Shown: piece after piece, positions 23,661 to 34,790 of the stretch
Numbering within the stretch: the stretch's first letter is position 1
Layout: every line of letters begins with the position of its first letter
Origin: Rhodocollybia butyracea
Lineage: Eukaryota; Basidiomycota; Agaricomycetes; Agaricales; Omphalotaceae
Assembly (NCBI GenBank): GCA_015501585.1
Contig: JADNRY010000144.1
Location: 62,001-126,000, forward strand
Direction: 5' to 3'
Length of the DNA: 64,000 bases
Translations under genes and position numbers: made by a program
The notes under the pieces: generated by a model
Seen by the model: only the letters and a program-made list of their open reading frames with translations
Databases searched by the model: none
What the model was told of the DNA's origin: nothing

Positions 23661-24780
23661 TACCATAACGGAACGTGCTGTCCACCTGTTCGAGGCTGGA
23701 GCGTTTGGTCTCGGGAACGAGGAAGTATACGTAGATAGAGGTTGCCTTGGTTAGTGGCCACCGCGAGCAGGGTGATCAGAGATGATGGTCTTCCAGAGCC
23801 GGTTAGACGCCACGGGATCGGATGGGGACTGGGAGAATTTCACCGAGGTGCAAAGACCTCGGCTAGAGGCGAAGGAGGGAACATAGATGGTGATGGAGGC
23901 AACTTTATCATTGACTGAGGGTATCATTAACGGAACGGGTTGGCTAGCATACAGAATGAGTAAATATGAACGAAAAGAGAGAAAGGGAACGCACTTTGCA
24001 ATGGCACCAACGATCATCCAGTAGATGAAAGTTCCTAAAAATTTCATGGATAAGAAGCCCTAGCCAGCACCGGAAACGCTGGAAGAAGTCCACTCGTGTT
24101 TGGCCAGAATTTTGTCCTCGACGGGCGCTGGATCTGAAGCCCGGGCAGACCTCTAAGCCTCCCAAGCACGCATCCGGCATCATATCCGGCCTTCGTTGAT
24201 ATTATTGGGGCGACTTCGGGAGAGGGAAAAGACCAGGAGCAAAAGTGAGTTGTAAACTAGTAGAAGAACGGTACGAGCGTGTTTCGATACGCTTTTGGGA
24301 ACAACAGGACTCGGAGACGAACAGGAGATCAGTCTCATACAGAACTGGTATCCGCAAACCAAAGGCGCGGAATTTTCGACGTATGAAGGGATGATACTGG
24401 TGGTATATTGTTACTGGCAACGACGTCGATAATTGGATCGCGACCATGACATTCAGAAGTCACCGGAAAACAGAGCCACCGGCAAAAAGAGTACCGAGGA
24501 ATGTGCCGGATGGAAGGATATCAGATAGAGACGACGAGTAGCCGCTGCAACTGAGTACAGTTGAGTTGAAGCAGGACCTTCAATAGATTGGTAGAACACG
24601 TACCTGGCACCGTTGATATGTATACCACAACCATACCATCCAGCCAAGTCACCAGTAAAGAGCTTGCTGCCTAAAGGATAGAGACAACGAGCCTATACCC
24701 CGACTAAAAAAGATACCTATAGACAATGAAGATGAGACAAGAACGGAAGACCAAAGAAAAATACATTACGCACATAATCT
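23661..24780 (-). pseudogene. MFS transporter-like relic, copy 3'
   Basis: Minus-strand relic with the recurring blocks: DLAGWYGCGIHINGAR near 24650, YVFYQSIEGPASTQLYSVA at about 24600, a hydrophobic block (VLLLVYNSLLLLVFSLS) near 24280-24210, KFLGTFIYWMIVGAIAK near 24045-23998 followed by a GTGCGT intron donor, then ILPVPIRSRGV and VATNQGNLY equivalents in shifted frames near 23830-23740. Frames change between blocks and stops intervene. Block order matches copies at 20-21.6, 29-30.2 and 33-34.8 kb. Confidence 0.5.
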
Positions 24781-24819
24781 TTAGAGTCGATGATCCCGCT
24801 AGTGTAGATGAATGTAATA

Positions 24820-24854
24820 ATAGGCGCTCGTAGCATGAGCGTCTAGGCGCCTAT
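24820..24854. repeat. GC-rich palindrome, site 1
   Basis: Imperfect palindrome with arms ATAGGCGCTC / AGGCGCCTAT around GTAGCATGAGCGTCT. Two related palindromes lie at 30347-30376 and 32957-32985, each just 5' of a plus-strand block related to the MFS-like gene start. Confidence 0.75.
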
Positions 24855-26335
24855 CACTCTTGTTGAACGACGTTGATGGCAGTTGCAGCTTGCTTTCCCA
24901 TTGCCTGTCGCGTCTGATGATAATCCATGCAGCTGTGCAAGCCTATATCAATGTCATGTCCTACGCCCACAGAGCTCGTTATTCCCTCGGCACGCCAATC
25001 AACGTTTCCAAATTCCGCAAATTGAACCGATTCCTCGAGTCAGGGGTACAACATATAGCTAGAAGGGCCCGCTCGAGATGATGTGCAACCCGAATAGATG
25101 AGCTTGAAGCTAGATACTTGTGACAATGACGCGGTAGAAAGAGGACTAGTAAATCAAGATACCTAGGCTTCGTGTTGAGTTGTGATTTGAGCTCCTGGCT
25201 CTCTTCGTGTACGCGTTATCTCAGTCTTATTTGACAGATATTCTGACGCACATGGAGGAAAAGATCCCTACAAACGAAACACCAGTCCTACTACGCTCGT
25301 CTGCACCTCAACATCTCTGCCTCGGAACTGTCCTCCTCCTACGTTCGTGCTAATTACCTCCTCAACCTATCAGATTTCGGCGTCAGCAATGATCGAGATC
25401 TTCGCTGTGCATCATAGGCGTGCGTGAGCTCGTTTGTTGACTTGCAGCTCGAAATGTTCACGGCAGGTCTCCGGTCTTTTCCTATTCAATCGATGATCTA
25501 GAGGAAGTGAAAAGGCCATCCCACTAGCGATGAATAGTTTCCCAATGACTGTAAGGAAGCCGTAGCTTGACGTAGACAGTACGTCACTCATTTCTAAAAA
25601 TCTAATCCTTGCATATACTCCCTTTGGCGTACCGGATACTCGCCTTCACCTCAGTGTGTCCGCATAAGAACTGCTCTCCCTCTTCGTTGCTTCAAACATT
25701 TAGCCTCCGTCCACGATGATCTTTGCCCGGCAGAGCACGGACATCGATGAAGTGATATGGCGACGTTTCCTCCATTCCCGTTTACTCCCAAGGTTTACGC
25801 CCCAGATTCTCCTTCTTTTAGACAATGTTGCCAAGATGGGGTATATTTTTGACCCTTTATAACTTAAGAGGTACAAAGCTAAGTGACATCCTTTGCACCA
25901 AGCCGTCCTTTGGGTTCTTGTGGGGGGGTCAGACTGCCGCGAATCATATGCTCTTGCTGAAGCTTTTGGATGTCAACACGCTCGTGTTCATTGAGAGCGA
26001 TACTTTGAAGATGGTTCTCGGCTTGCGACCATCAGTCTACTATAGGTTCTTCCAGTTTGAACGTTCGATACTCAATGGTCAATCTACTTCAAGAGTCACA
26101 ACATTTTGCGCAACATCGTCTCTACACATAACCCTATCAATTCAGCACTGACCTCCCCTCTGCTGCTTAGTATTCTTCAGACATCGCAAGTACACATTGT
26201 TGCGTTCCTAAACAGTCAAACAACTTTGCGGACATTCTCATAGCTTTTAATATTCATGTCCTTTTTTACATAAATATGTCCTTGTCCCAATATACGTTCC
26301 GTTCCCTGGAGCCATTTTAGAAGGATTACTTATCG
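24855..26335 (+). pseudogene. Duplicated gene block A (degenerate coding)
   Basis: Follows palindrome 1. It shares several landmarks in the same order with 30377-31345: a GCTCGTCTGCACCTCAA-type segment, GTCTTTTCCTATTCAATCGAT, a second CTTCACCTCAGTGTGTC segment and an end block near 26245-26320 (CAATATACGTTCCGTTCCCT). Short frames look coding (LHLNISASELSSSYVRANYL; ITYALAEAFGC near 25940) but are broken. I do not recognise the protein; an F-box or leucine-rich type is only a guess. Confidence 0.4.
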
Positions 26336-27080
26336 GAGGAGTAGGGAGGAGTCGACTCTTCCTTGTTTGAACTAACTTGATGAACTTGGAACTTGGAAGC
26401 TGGAAAGATGAAACACGGAAGCCTGAAGGGAACGTTCGCCAAGCTCAGGGCTGCTCCCTACGCTAGCCTACGCTGTAAGGCTACATACTTGCTCTCACTA
26501 ATTACTTTTCCAATATTTGCCATCAGACCAGCTGTAACAAATACGACCGATAGTGAAGAAGAGTAAGTACTTGGGATGGCAGCCCAGGAGGTGAGGATAC
26601 CAGGGGATATTGTCAAGAACGGCCAAGAACGATTGCAAGGAAGGAGTGAAAGGCTGTGAAAGAGCGTCAGGGAGGAGAGGGCAAGCGAAGGATTTAAATT
26701 CAGGTTTGACTTAGCAATTGCAAATTGCTGAACATTTCCCCGGTGTTTTTCTCTTGTTTTCCCCGACCTTCCTCTGTGTGGGTCGAGTTGCTTGAGCTCA
26801 CTGGAGCGTGGTGATGTGGAGGGACCACCCTAATACACCAAGTCTCCCTTCCTCTGTGCGGTTTGAGCTTGCTGTTAATCAATGGCAAGTTGTGTAGGGA
26901 GTCGGATTTTTCCTTGCGGGACATCGCAGCGACACCGCCCTACGGATAAGAATCGCTCAGGGCGGTATTGATCTCCTACTGTTTCATATCAAATGCAAGT
27001 CCTTTATAACAAAGTGACTCGTGGATCGAAACACCACGTTTCTGCCGGTTCAGTCTCCCACTCGAAATACAGCTTGCTGG
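26336..27080. other. Intergenic upstream of the secreted-protein gene
   Basis: No supported gene. A 74-codon minus frame at 26924-26700 is polar low complexity. 27010-27110 is conserved with 27960-28080, the region upstream of the decayed duplicate (shared TTCTGCCG, CAGTCTCCCACTCGAA and CAGCTT), so it probably holds the promoter of the secreted-protein gene. Confidence 0.4.
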
Positions 27081-27113
27081 CCAATCTGTATAAAAACTTT
27101 CACAAAAACAAGA

Positions 27114-27827
27114 ATGCGCTTTACCCTTCTTCGCTTTGCTATCATAGCCAGCTCCATCCTTGCCGTGTGTCCTGTACCAGTTCCACCGGCTCCGCCAGTT
27201 CCAGGGCCAGTTGAGACGGGAGGATCATCGTCAGCTGTGAGTAATTACTGGGTTAATCATAGTATACCTAATATCCACATCTTTTCAGGCGGCGGGGAAG
27301 CCCCAGATAACCTTTGTTGACCTAAATGGTGTAATGATTCCCAAAGCTCCTAAAGAAAACACCCGGGCCATCACCACAGCGATCGGTGATGCAACAGGCT
27401 TGGATTTGGCGGGATTAATAAAGTACGATGGCTCATCAGCAAAACGGTTTCCTCTGAAAGGGCTGTCCTGGATTTTCTTCAAACTCGAGGGACTGTCCGA
27501 ACTATGTACTCTTGCTGATCCATGCCATGGGTGGATGGTAAAAGATGGCGAGTAACTTGCTCCTGGATCCGGTTGTTCTGGTTGTTCTTTACACATACTT
27601 TGCTAGGTGGATTTCGTCTTAAAGTAGACAGCGACCCGGAAACAGCGGAAGGGAGCGGGCACCTAGAGTGGTATGTTGGCATTAGCAAATGGATCGAAGG
27701 CCCACAAGGAGGCCATTGGGAAAGGGTTGAAAACTTTGAGGGAGAACGTAAGGAACCACCGCGTCCGGTACTAGTAGTCGTGAAAGCAACGGAAAAAACA
27801 TCGGGGGGTCCTTCAAACGTACTTTGA
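27114..27827 (+). CDS. Small secreted protein, three exons
   Basis: Exons 27114-27236, 27289-27551 and 27632-27827 join in frame via GT..AG introns of 52 and 80 nt to give 193 residues. The start MRFTLLRFAIIASSILAVC is a clear signal peptide with a cleavage-like AVC, followed by a Pro/Val-rich linker (VPVPPAPPVPGPVE). The mature part reads QITFVDLNGVMIPKAP, FPLKGLSWIFFKLEGLSEL and HLEWYVGISKWIEGPQGG, with no family I recognise. A TATAAAAA and CCAAT lie within 35 bp upstream of the ATG. The second acceptor is inferred: the alternative AG at 27614-27615 gives a stop. A decayed tandem duplicate follows at 28081. A secreted effector-like or cell-surface role is possible but unproven. Confidence 0.6.
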
Positions 27828-28080
27828 ACAGTATTATAAGGGGCACCTATCTCCGTCGTCTCCGCCACCCCCGCCGTCGCCAAAACACAATAAGCCGGTC
27901 ACTACCGACCCATTCTTGTTAAAAATACTTGACTAGGATTTAATGTAGTTCGAATCTAATACACTTGGTCATTACAACTTGTGGACAGAAACGACGATTC
28001 TGCCGTTCAGTCCCCCGCTCGAATATAGTACTATACAGCTTACTCGTCAATCTGCATTTCCTCGCAATACAACTCTCAAA

Positions 28081-28636
28081 AATGCGCTTCATTCTTCCCC
28101 CCTCTTTATTGTCATAGTTGGCATCATGCTTGCATATTGTACCCATTCCAGTTCCAGGGCCAGGACAACCGAAAGGACCATCAAAAAGCGGCAGTGGTTA
28201 CTTTACTGAGTCGTACTATAACGTTCTGTGTTTATTTCCTCAGAGGAGGACAGTCCTGGCCAAAAAAAACTGTACTAAAAACTGTACTAAACAATGTAAG
28301 GGAAGTCATGAGTACTTGCTCCCAGACTGATGTTGCTTGTGTTCTTTGATATACGCTTGGCTAGATGAGTATGGTCTGAGGAACCCGAATTTGAACGTTA
28401 AAAGGAGCTTCAATGGGATATATTATGGCGTTTACGAACGCAGCGAAAATGTAACTCCTTATTGTTACGCACTGAGGCAATCTTATGGAAACAGGAAGAA
28501 GTGCCAAAAGGCAGTTGTGAGAGAGGAAGAAGAAATTCAGAGCTTGCAAAAGCGGTTTGTGAAGGATTATGATTATCAGGGGGACATGAAGCACCATTTT
28601 GAGAGAGCAAGCGGGGCCTCCCGCCAAGAAATCTAA
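28081..28636 (+). pseudogene. Decayed duplicate of the secreted-protein gene
   Basis: The upstream ~100 bp and the ATGCGCTTCATTCTTCC start align with the gene at 27114 (ATGCGCTTTACCCTTCTTC), as does the CCAGTTCCAGGGCCAG linker sequence. The signal-peptide frame is broken by an in-frame stop within the first 12 codons. Downstream, an open frame to 28636 (YGVYERSENVTPYCYALRQS .. IQSLQKRFVKDYDYQGDMKH) may be the remaining last exon and is charged rather than similar to copy 1, so this half may come from elsewhere. Confidence 0.5.
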
Positions 28637-29050
28637 CAATGATGCCAGTGTCGGTGACAAGGGCTCCAAGATAGACAACGGGGCGTTCCGACATGGATAG
28701 AAAGTCTCATACCTCCCAAATCGGAACGCTGTAACCAGGAGAACGAGATGAAAAAAGGCGCTGTTATCAAAGATTCATTAGCGCAAGTATCGACGTACGC
28801 GTACATCAACGCTATCAACAAAAAGAGACAAACGGCTACGCAGGCGGGGGTATGTAACAGATAAAGCAAAGAAAAAGAGCAAACCTCGTTCGAGCTCCTC
28901 TCATTACCACAACACGACGTATCTCCTTCCCAATTTATCTCCACGCATACGTCTTCGTCGGTACCCACCCCGCACTTGTCCTCGGCATAGTCTCGAACAT
29001 TATCTGTTGTACGAGCCTAAGCCTAAGGCCCTTCGTCTGGGTGAATGTTA
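28637..29050 (-). other. Fragment with a hydrophobic segment
   Basis: A minus-strand frame (28968-28633) includes YLLHTPACVAVCLFLLIALM, a possible membrane segment or intron sequence, then FSWLQRSDLGGMRL. It may belong to the MFS-like copy at 29.05-30.25 kb, whose 3' end lies next to it, but no intact exon can be supported. Confidence 0.25.
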
Positions 29051-29054
29051 AACG

Positions 29055-30250
29055 TTAATGAGCAACCACGTGTAGATGAAATACAGAAGTCATTCTACTA
29101 CTAGCGGAGGTTCCTTTTGGTTGGTGCCATGGAAAGGGGTGATAACGGAGAAGATAGTGTCCTATGGGCCGGATAGCCAGTGCGACGCCCAAGGATCGGA
29201 TGGGTTCCGGGAAGATTTCGACGATGACGATCCAAATAGAGGCAACCTGGGTGCGGGCAGCTAGAATATCCTGTTCGAGATTGACGGAATAGGTTTCTGA
29301 GTATGTCAAATAAGTAAATATGAACGGAAAAAGGAAGAGATGAGAAGTAACGTACCAGTAGATGCAACAGTATCACCGACGGCACCAACGATTCGATTAT
29401 CCGGCAGAGGAAGGTCCCAACATCATGGATAAGAGGAGGCGTACACTCCATTGTACAGAAAACGGAGTAGATCGGATGGCGAAACATTGATGTAGAGGAA
29501 AAGTTGACTGGGGGTTGACCAGAACATCCGCCGCTTAAATTCCAGGCAAATCTCGAAGCCTCTCAAACATCCTATCCGGCCTTTTTGATAAGGTATTAGG
29601 AGAAGGAAAAGACCAGTAACGAGGAGCGAGTTGTACACCAGTTGGGAGTGATACGAGCCAGTCTCCATACGTTTTTCGGTGGGAAAGTTGATACCAGAGG
29701 CGGGCACAGGTTGACGGTGGGGGAGAACCGGTATCTGCAGACAACCACATGTAAAATGGTATTTGAGGTAACAAAGTTGGCGTCGATGCTGGCTACGAGT
29801 CTACCAGGGATGATTCTTCCTAGACCGTTCGTATGAGCGAGCTGGATGATGGCAACAATGGAACATCCAGCGTTAGACCGTACTTTCAGCCTAGTCACTG
29901 GTGAAGAGAGTCCCGAAGAATGTGCCAGCGGAAGATAGAGACGACGAGTCATGCATCATGTAGACCGCTGAGCACAGGTGAGTTGTGGCAGGTCCTCGAA
30001 TGGATTGATAGTACGATGTACCTGACACTGCTGAATGTAATATACCATGACCATCCCATCCCAGCCAAGTTGCGACTCGGAGTTGAGTTGAACCATCTTC
30101 CACAGATTGGTAGAAGACTTTCGAGGCGGTAAAACACCGTTGATATACCAAGAGTTGTCTCTAAAAGAGATAAAACCGAATCTACACAAGGGAAACAGGA
30201 TGTTCAGAAACGGATAGCCAAAGTGAATAGCCAAAGAAAGAGAAACTCAC
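29055..30250 (-). pseudogene. MFS transporter-like relic, copy 4
   Basis: This copy gives the best MFS signature: TQVASIWIVIVEIFPEPIRS followed by LGVALAIRPIG (29260-29150) matches the conserved cytoplasmic-loop EIFPxxIRxxGVALA of sugar-porter-type MFS proteins. Upstream blocks are the hydrophobic LVYNSLLVTGLFLLLIPYQ near 29640, an SFRDNSWYING equivalent of the copy 1 exon near 30160, and YQSIRGPATTHLCSA near 30000. Frames are discontinuous and the C-terminal PET motif is not clear. The 5' end adjoins palindrome 2 across about 100 bp. Confidence 0.55.
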
Positions 30251-30346
30251 GCAACAAAAGTAGACCTAGTTTGTTTATCGGTGGAACATCATGGCGGAAG
30301 AGTCTTGTCCTCGTAGTGAGGGCTTGAGGGACCGTTGAACTTGGTG

Positions 30347-30376
30347 TAAGCGCTCATAATCATATGAGCGCCTATT
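30347..30376. repeat. GC-rich palindrome, site 2
   Basis: AAGCGCTCATA / TATGAGCGCCT arms around a short centre. On the + strand the right arm contains ATGAGCGCC, so it could supply a start codon (MSAYLTKRF) to the block that follows. Related to palindromes at 24820 and 32957. Confidence 0.75.
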
Positions 30377-31345
30377 TAACGAAACGCTTCCTTTCACAAT
30401 TTCATACTTTCGGCTTGCCATGCCCTGCGCCTACAGAGCCTGTTCTCGCGTCAGTACCTAAATCAACTTTTGAGATTCGCAAACTCTCTCCAATGATACG
30501 AACTCGAAACTCCCGTATCCTGCTGCCCAAGATCCTGCTACTGAGTCAAGTAAGTGTGCTACCAAGCTCGTCTTCACCTCAATGTGTCTGCCCCGGATCT
30601 TTTCTTCCTCGCTATCCTTCCTCGAGCATAGACGTTAGCTCATCGTCTAACGTCTAACCCCTGTCAACTTACAGCGTCGTCTAATGGCCGGAGTTCTCGA
30701 CAGTCCATGGAGGCTTCCAGTCTTTTCCTCATTCGATCAACTTGAAAGTGAGGTAGAGGGAGGACATTCTGTAGCTAGTTTGCATTGGTCTTGGATGAGG
30801 TTGTAACTTGATGTATGTTGCTCTCTACCTTTTTGTTTTGTACTTAAAACCCCGTACTGGTTTCCAATTCTCAAGTTTAATACCCTATGCTACTCCGTCA
30901 GGCATGAGATACTTGTGAAGATCTTCACCTCAACCTGTCCGGCGTCTACTGTTCTCCTCCTCCTCGCTGAGTGTAGCCTCAATCTTTCGGCGTCCACATC
31001 AACTCTGCAATGCAGAACACAGCTTTCGATAAAGCTTTGTTGACAACAGCTGTAATTTTTGGTCAGTTGTTCTCAAGGTATCCAAGCGTTCGTGATTTGA
31101 AGGTTGTCAAGGGATTCTCTTTATCGCTACGTATGGCGCCAGACCTTTGAGGTATAGCTAAACGGTACGTCTCCCAAGTTTACGCATCCGCTAAATGGCA
31201 CTAATTAAATGAACCTGAGCCTTGAGGACAGTGGACACACTCATAATTCTCAATATTCATCTGTATGTTTATAAACATCCTTATCACAATATACATTTCG
31301 TTCCCTCAGCCATTCCAGAGGAGCAAGACAAAAATGGAACTAGTC
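30377..31345 (+). pseudogene. Duplicated gene block B (degenerate coding)
   Basis: Same-order landmarks as 24855-26335: GCTCGTCTTCACCTCAATG, GTCTTTTCCTCATTCGATC, CTTCACCTCAACCTGTCC and CAATATACATTTCGTTCCCT near the end. The opening frame reads MSAYLTKRFLSQFHTFGLP to about 30560 with a possible donor (CAAGTAAGTG). No complete gene can be built and the product is not recognised. Confidence 0.4.
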
Positions 31346-31383
31346 CATCAACGCCATAAACGGAACGAAAAACGGAACGAAAA

Positions 31384-32070
31384 CTACTCGGATGAAGGAT
31401 GTAATAAAATGACATTGTTCAACTTGTCATCGTGATGGGACGGGTTATCCACATCCTCCCGTAGGGCCGTACTACACCCACATCTCTTGCAAAATGTCTT
31501 TTCAGTACCGCTGGGGTAGTTTCCAACATCCTCCGATTCAAGACTGAGACCCATCGTCTCTGGAATGAGGAAGTTTGCGTGAATGGCCGTAGAGGGGACC
31601 CCATACCTAGAAGACATTCGAGGAGAGTTTGAGGAGAGGTTACCTTCGCCAGTGGCAACCATGAACGGGGTACGGAGCATACCATACACAGCCAAATGCA
31701 CAGCGGAGAATGCAATCGATATTGAGAGTATTTCACCATTTACTGAATATACGGAAAGAATATGAACGAAATGAGAGAAGGGATGTACTATTGAACCTGA
31801 AAGTATATCCTCCACGGCACTAGCCTCTAACATCTGGTCGATCTATTAACTCTTTGTCTCGGAAATGAGAACGTACGCGTGAATAGAGCAGCAACAGCGG
31901 AGAGAGCCCTATAAATCAGACATTTGAGCAGAGCCTACCTTTGGCGTTGGTAACCCATGAACCGGGCGATAACGGAGATGATAGCGTCCCTTGGCCACCT
32001 AGTGTTTGACGCGGTAGAGAGTGCAGCGCTACGGGATTCGATGGGCATTGAAAAGATCATCTTTGACAGA
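31384..32070 (-). pseudogene. MFS transporter-like C-termini, two tandem fragments
   Basis: Two successive tails on the minus strand. The first (32060-31790) reads MPIESRSAALSTASNTRW then AIISVIARFMGYQ, an MFS EIFPxPIRSRGVALSTASN motif, and ends IHAYVLISETKS.. IDQMLEASAVE. The second (31740-31500) reads FMVATGEGNLSSN and HANFLIPETMGLSLESED, the PETxGLSLE signature. They are not joined into one frame. Two tails in tandem imply unequal exchange between MFS-like copies. Confidence 0.5.
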
Positions 32071-32900
32071 ATAACGGAATGAGAATGAGAATATGGATGA
32101 AAAAAGAGAGGGGACGAACGTGAACCGTCGAATCAAACAGTAGTATCCCCAACGGCACCAATAATCATCATCGGACAGATAAACTATTTGAACAATTCCA
32201 AGCTACGTTAATGAGTAGAAGCCTACGCCAGAAACACTGCATTGCGCAGAATAAAGCGCAATAAAGGAAACGCTAATGATAATGAGAATCATCGACACAT
32301 TTCTTGATAGCACCGGTACTGGACTCGGAAATTAGACGAAAAATGGAAAAATGAAATTGACGCGAAGTTTACTGAAGATGGTTTTACGGAGGTTGGACTT
32401 GAGCTTAAACATTGAACCTTGAAGGAACGAGGGTACGGAGTCACCTGGCATGTGAAGGCCAGGGCCAGTATCAAGAGCCCAATCATATCCGGTGTCGGGA
32501 GTGTTAATGAGCTCATTAGTACATGTAGTTGGCCAGAATCTCAGATATTTCTTCCTCAATAAATTCTCCTCGATGAATTTTGAGCTCTCGGACTCACCGG
32601 GACCTCTAACAAGTCTAAGCCTCTCGCACACGCAATGCGCACACGTCCATCTTCTATCCGGCCTTCAAGTTTTTGGAGTAATCTGAAAGAAAAAGCAGTA
32701 GCAAGGAGAGAGCTGTAAATGCGATAGAGGCCGGTGTACGGATGTTTTTCGTTGACGGAGGGTGAGTGTGTTGTGTGCAACCCGAATGGAGGAGGTTGAA
32801 GCGGCGATACAGCTGTGGAACGTGGAGCCCTGGCGCGGTAGATTGAAGACTAGTGCAGGTAGATCAGACATCGCGCCATTATTGGTGCTAGTGAGAGTCG
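32071..32900 (-). pseudogene. MFS transporter-like relic, middle fragment
   Basis: Minus-strand fragment with YRIYSSLLATAFSFRLLQKL near 32720 (the recurring hydrophobic block), then LLEVPVSPRAQNSSRR, and a GAVGDTT-like block near 32150. The part 32560-32830 is closely similar to the reverse complement of 22050-22310. Probably continuous with the tail at 32070-31790. Confidence 0.45.
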
Positions 32901-32956
32901 GTGAGGGCAACGTTCAGGCAATAACGGTAGGCGTCGCAAGCTGAGTTAGAGAGGAT

Positions 32957-32985
32957 GATAGGCGCTCATAAATTGAGCGCCTATC
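32957..32985. repeat. GC-rich palindrome, site 3 (perfect)
   Basis: A perfect inverted repeat: arm GATAGGCGCTCA, centre TAAAT, then the exact complement. It sits between a minus-strand and a plus-strand MFS-like copy and directly precedes the plus-strand block beginning LSAYLSIIDHLLSLIRYF. Confidence 0.85.
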
Positions 32986-34790
32986 TCTCGATCATCGATC
33001 ATCTTCTCTCTCTCATTCGATACTTTGCTTTTCACAAACTTGAACAGCTACTTGTTTACAAACAAGCTACGGCCACGACAGTCCGTACACCATCTCAGGT
33101 TACTTCAAGCGTACTGCTTCAATCCAATGTCAATGTGATTGATGTTGATGAATTCCGTGAATTAGATGCGTGATTTTTTGCTTTTGTTTTCGTTGTTTAT
33201 TTCATTGTGTAGATTCAGTGGTCTCTTTTTTCGGAGACGGACTCTCGGTATTCAACGGTGTCAAGCTCCAAAGATCTTCTGCCAACTGAAGGACTTGGGG
33301 TCACTAAATTACGAGTCAACGGGCCACGCAACTCTCTCATTATGTCTATTGGCAAATTCTTGCGCTGGCGACGACATGGCTGGCTAGTTGTCTCCCGTAG
33401 GCAGACTCAACCTCGGCAAGCGAGCTTAATTTAGAGTCTGCACAAAGTCACGCCGTGTGATCAGGACCTCGACCCTTAGAGACCAAGTGTTTCCTTTTAT
33501 ATCCAAATCGATTTCGAGTGCATTGAGTGACCATCCCTCCTCATTTCAATGCTACAAAGAGTCGTATGTAGTCTCAAAGACATTTCTAATGATTTCATCT
33601 CCCAAAGACGCGAGAATTCGAGCTTGGACGTTGGCATCGGGCGCATCGAGAGGTGACGCAAGCACCACACTTGACTTAAAAATCGAACTACAGCTTCACC
33701 GGCCCTACTTTGTGTAGACTAGCTGGCTAGTATGGTAGTGGTATATGAACGGGATCAGGTACGTGGCCTACCAATTCACTCAAGGACCCGCGTCAAGTCT
33801 GCCGGCCACAGCTCAAGTACTCACTTGGCGTCTTCATCCTTTCACCCAGCATTTCTTCAAGCTTCAACACTCTCTTCGTCGATGATGATCCGTCTAACAG
33901 CGCTGGTAGACCGATAAAGGGTATCACTGTACACCTCGAAAAGTCCGAGGCCTGGCTCTGCGCGTACCCCACCATCGGTCTTCCGCTAGACTCCTGTGTC
34001 GGCTCTGCCAACGAAAACGTATCGACCCCGGCTCGTATCGTTCTCCCACTGGTTTGGCACTCGCTCCTCGCTACTGGACTTTTTCCTCTACTTGTCTTTT
34101 CCTTCCCCCGAAGTCACCCCACTAAGTTAAAAAAACCCGATAAGATGTGTAGAGGTCACTGGTCCCGGTCAACGCTCAGCCCGGAAACTCAGAACTCTTC
34201 GAGGACAAGATAGTGGAGATTCTGGCCAGCCTTGAGTCGACTTTTTCTGCAGTCCTCGCATGCCAAAAGGACGTGTCTATTGCCGATGTTTCAAATCCGG
34301 TGTCTTTCTTTGGAATCCTCGTTTGCAGCCGGATGATTGTTGTACCATCGGTGATACTGTCGCATTAAAAAGTACGTTTCCTCTCTCTTACTTTTTTCTT
34401 TGTTCATATTTACTTATTCGATATACTTGGAACCCCACGCCGTCGATAACAAGACCTTCTCCAGCAGTATCCAACGCACAACGTCAAAGTTGTCTTCAAC
34501 ACTATCTCCGTTCCCTCCTCCGCCTCCCCCCGTGGGCCACCGCAAAAGCTTCCCCGTCCCTATCCGATCCTGCGGTGTCCCACTTTCTACTTGGCTCTGG
34601 AACACCATTATCTCTGATAATCTCGTTCGTGGTCGCAACCGACGGAGTAATCTCCACCCGAAAATTTTCTGCTCCTCTGCGGGTGCTGCTTCATGTATAC
34701 ACCTACTTTCTCATAAGACAATGGGCCTCACTCTCAGACCAGGTTGACCAGACAATGTTGGAAAATACGCAGGGCCGAGTGCTGGGTAGA
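32986..34790 (+). pseudogene. MFS transporter-like relic, copy 5
   Basis: Plus-strand copy with nearly all blocks in order: N-terminal FAFHKLEQLLVYKQ (33020-33060, like FPFHELEQPVVYKK in copy 1), DLLPTEGLGV and GPRNSLIMS equivalents near 33270-33350, LVWHSLLATGLFPLLVFS near 34050-34100, CTIGDTVALKS near 34350 (before a GTACG donor), SFPVPIRSCGVPLSTWLWNT near 34550, and YTYFLIRQWASLSDQVDQTM near 34700-34750, where a one-base shift restores the PETMG-type reading. Several frameshifts and stops make it a pseudogene. It is the longest-preserved copy on the + strand. Confidence 0.5.
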
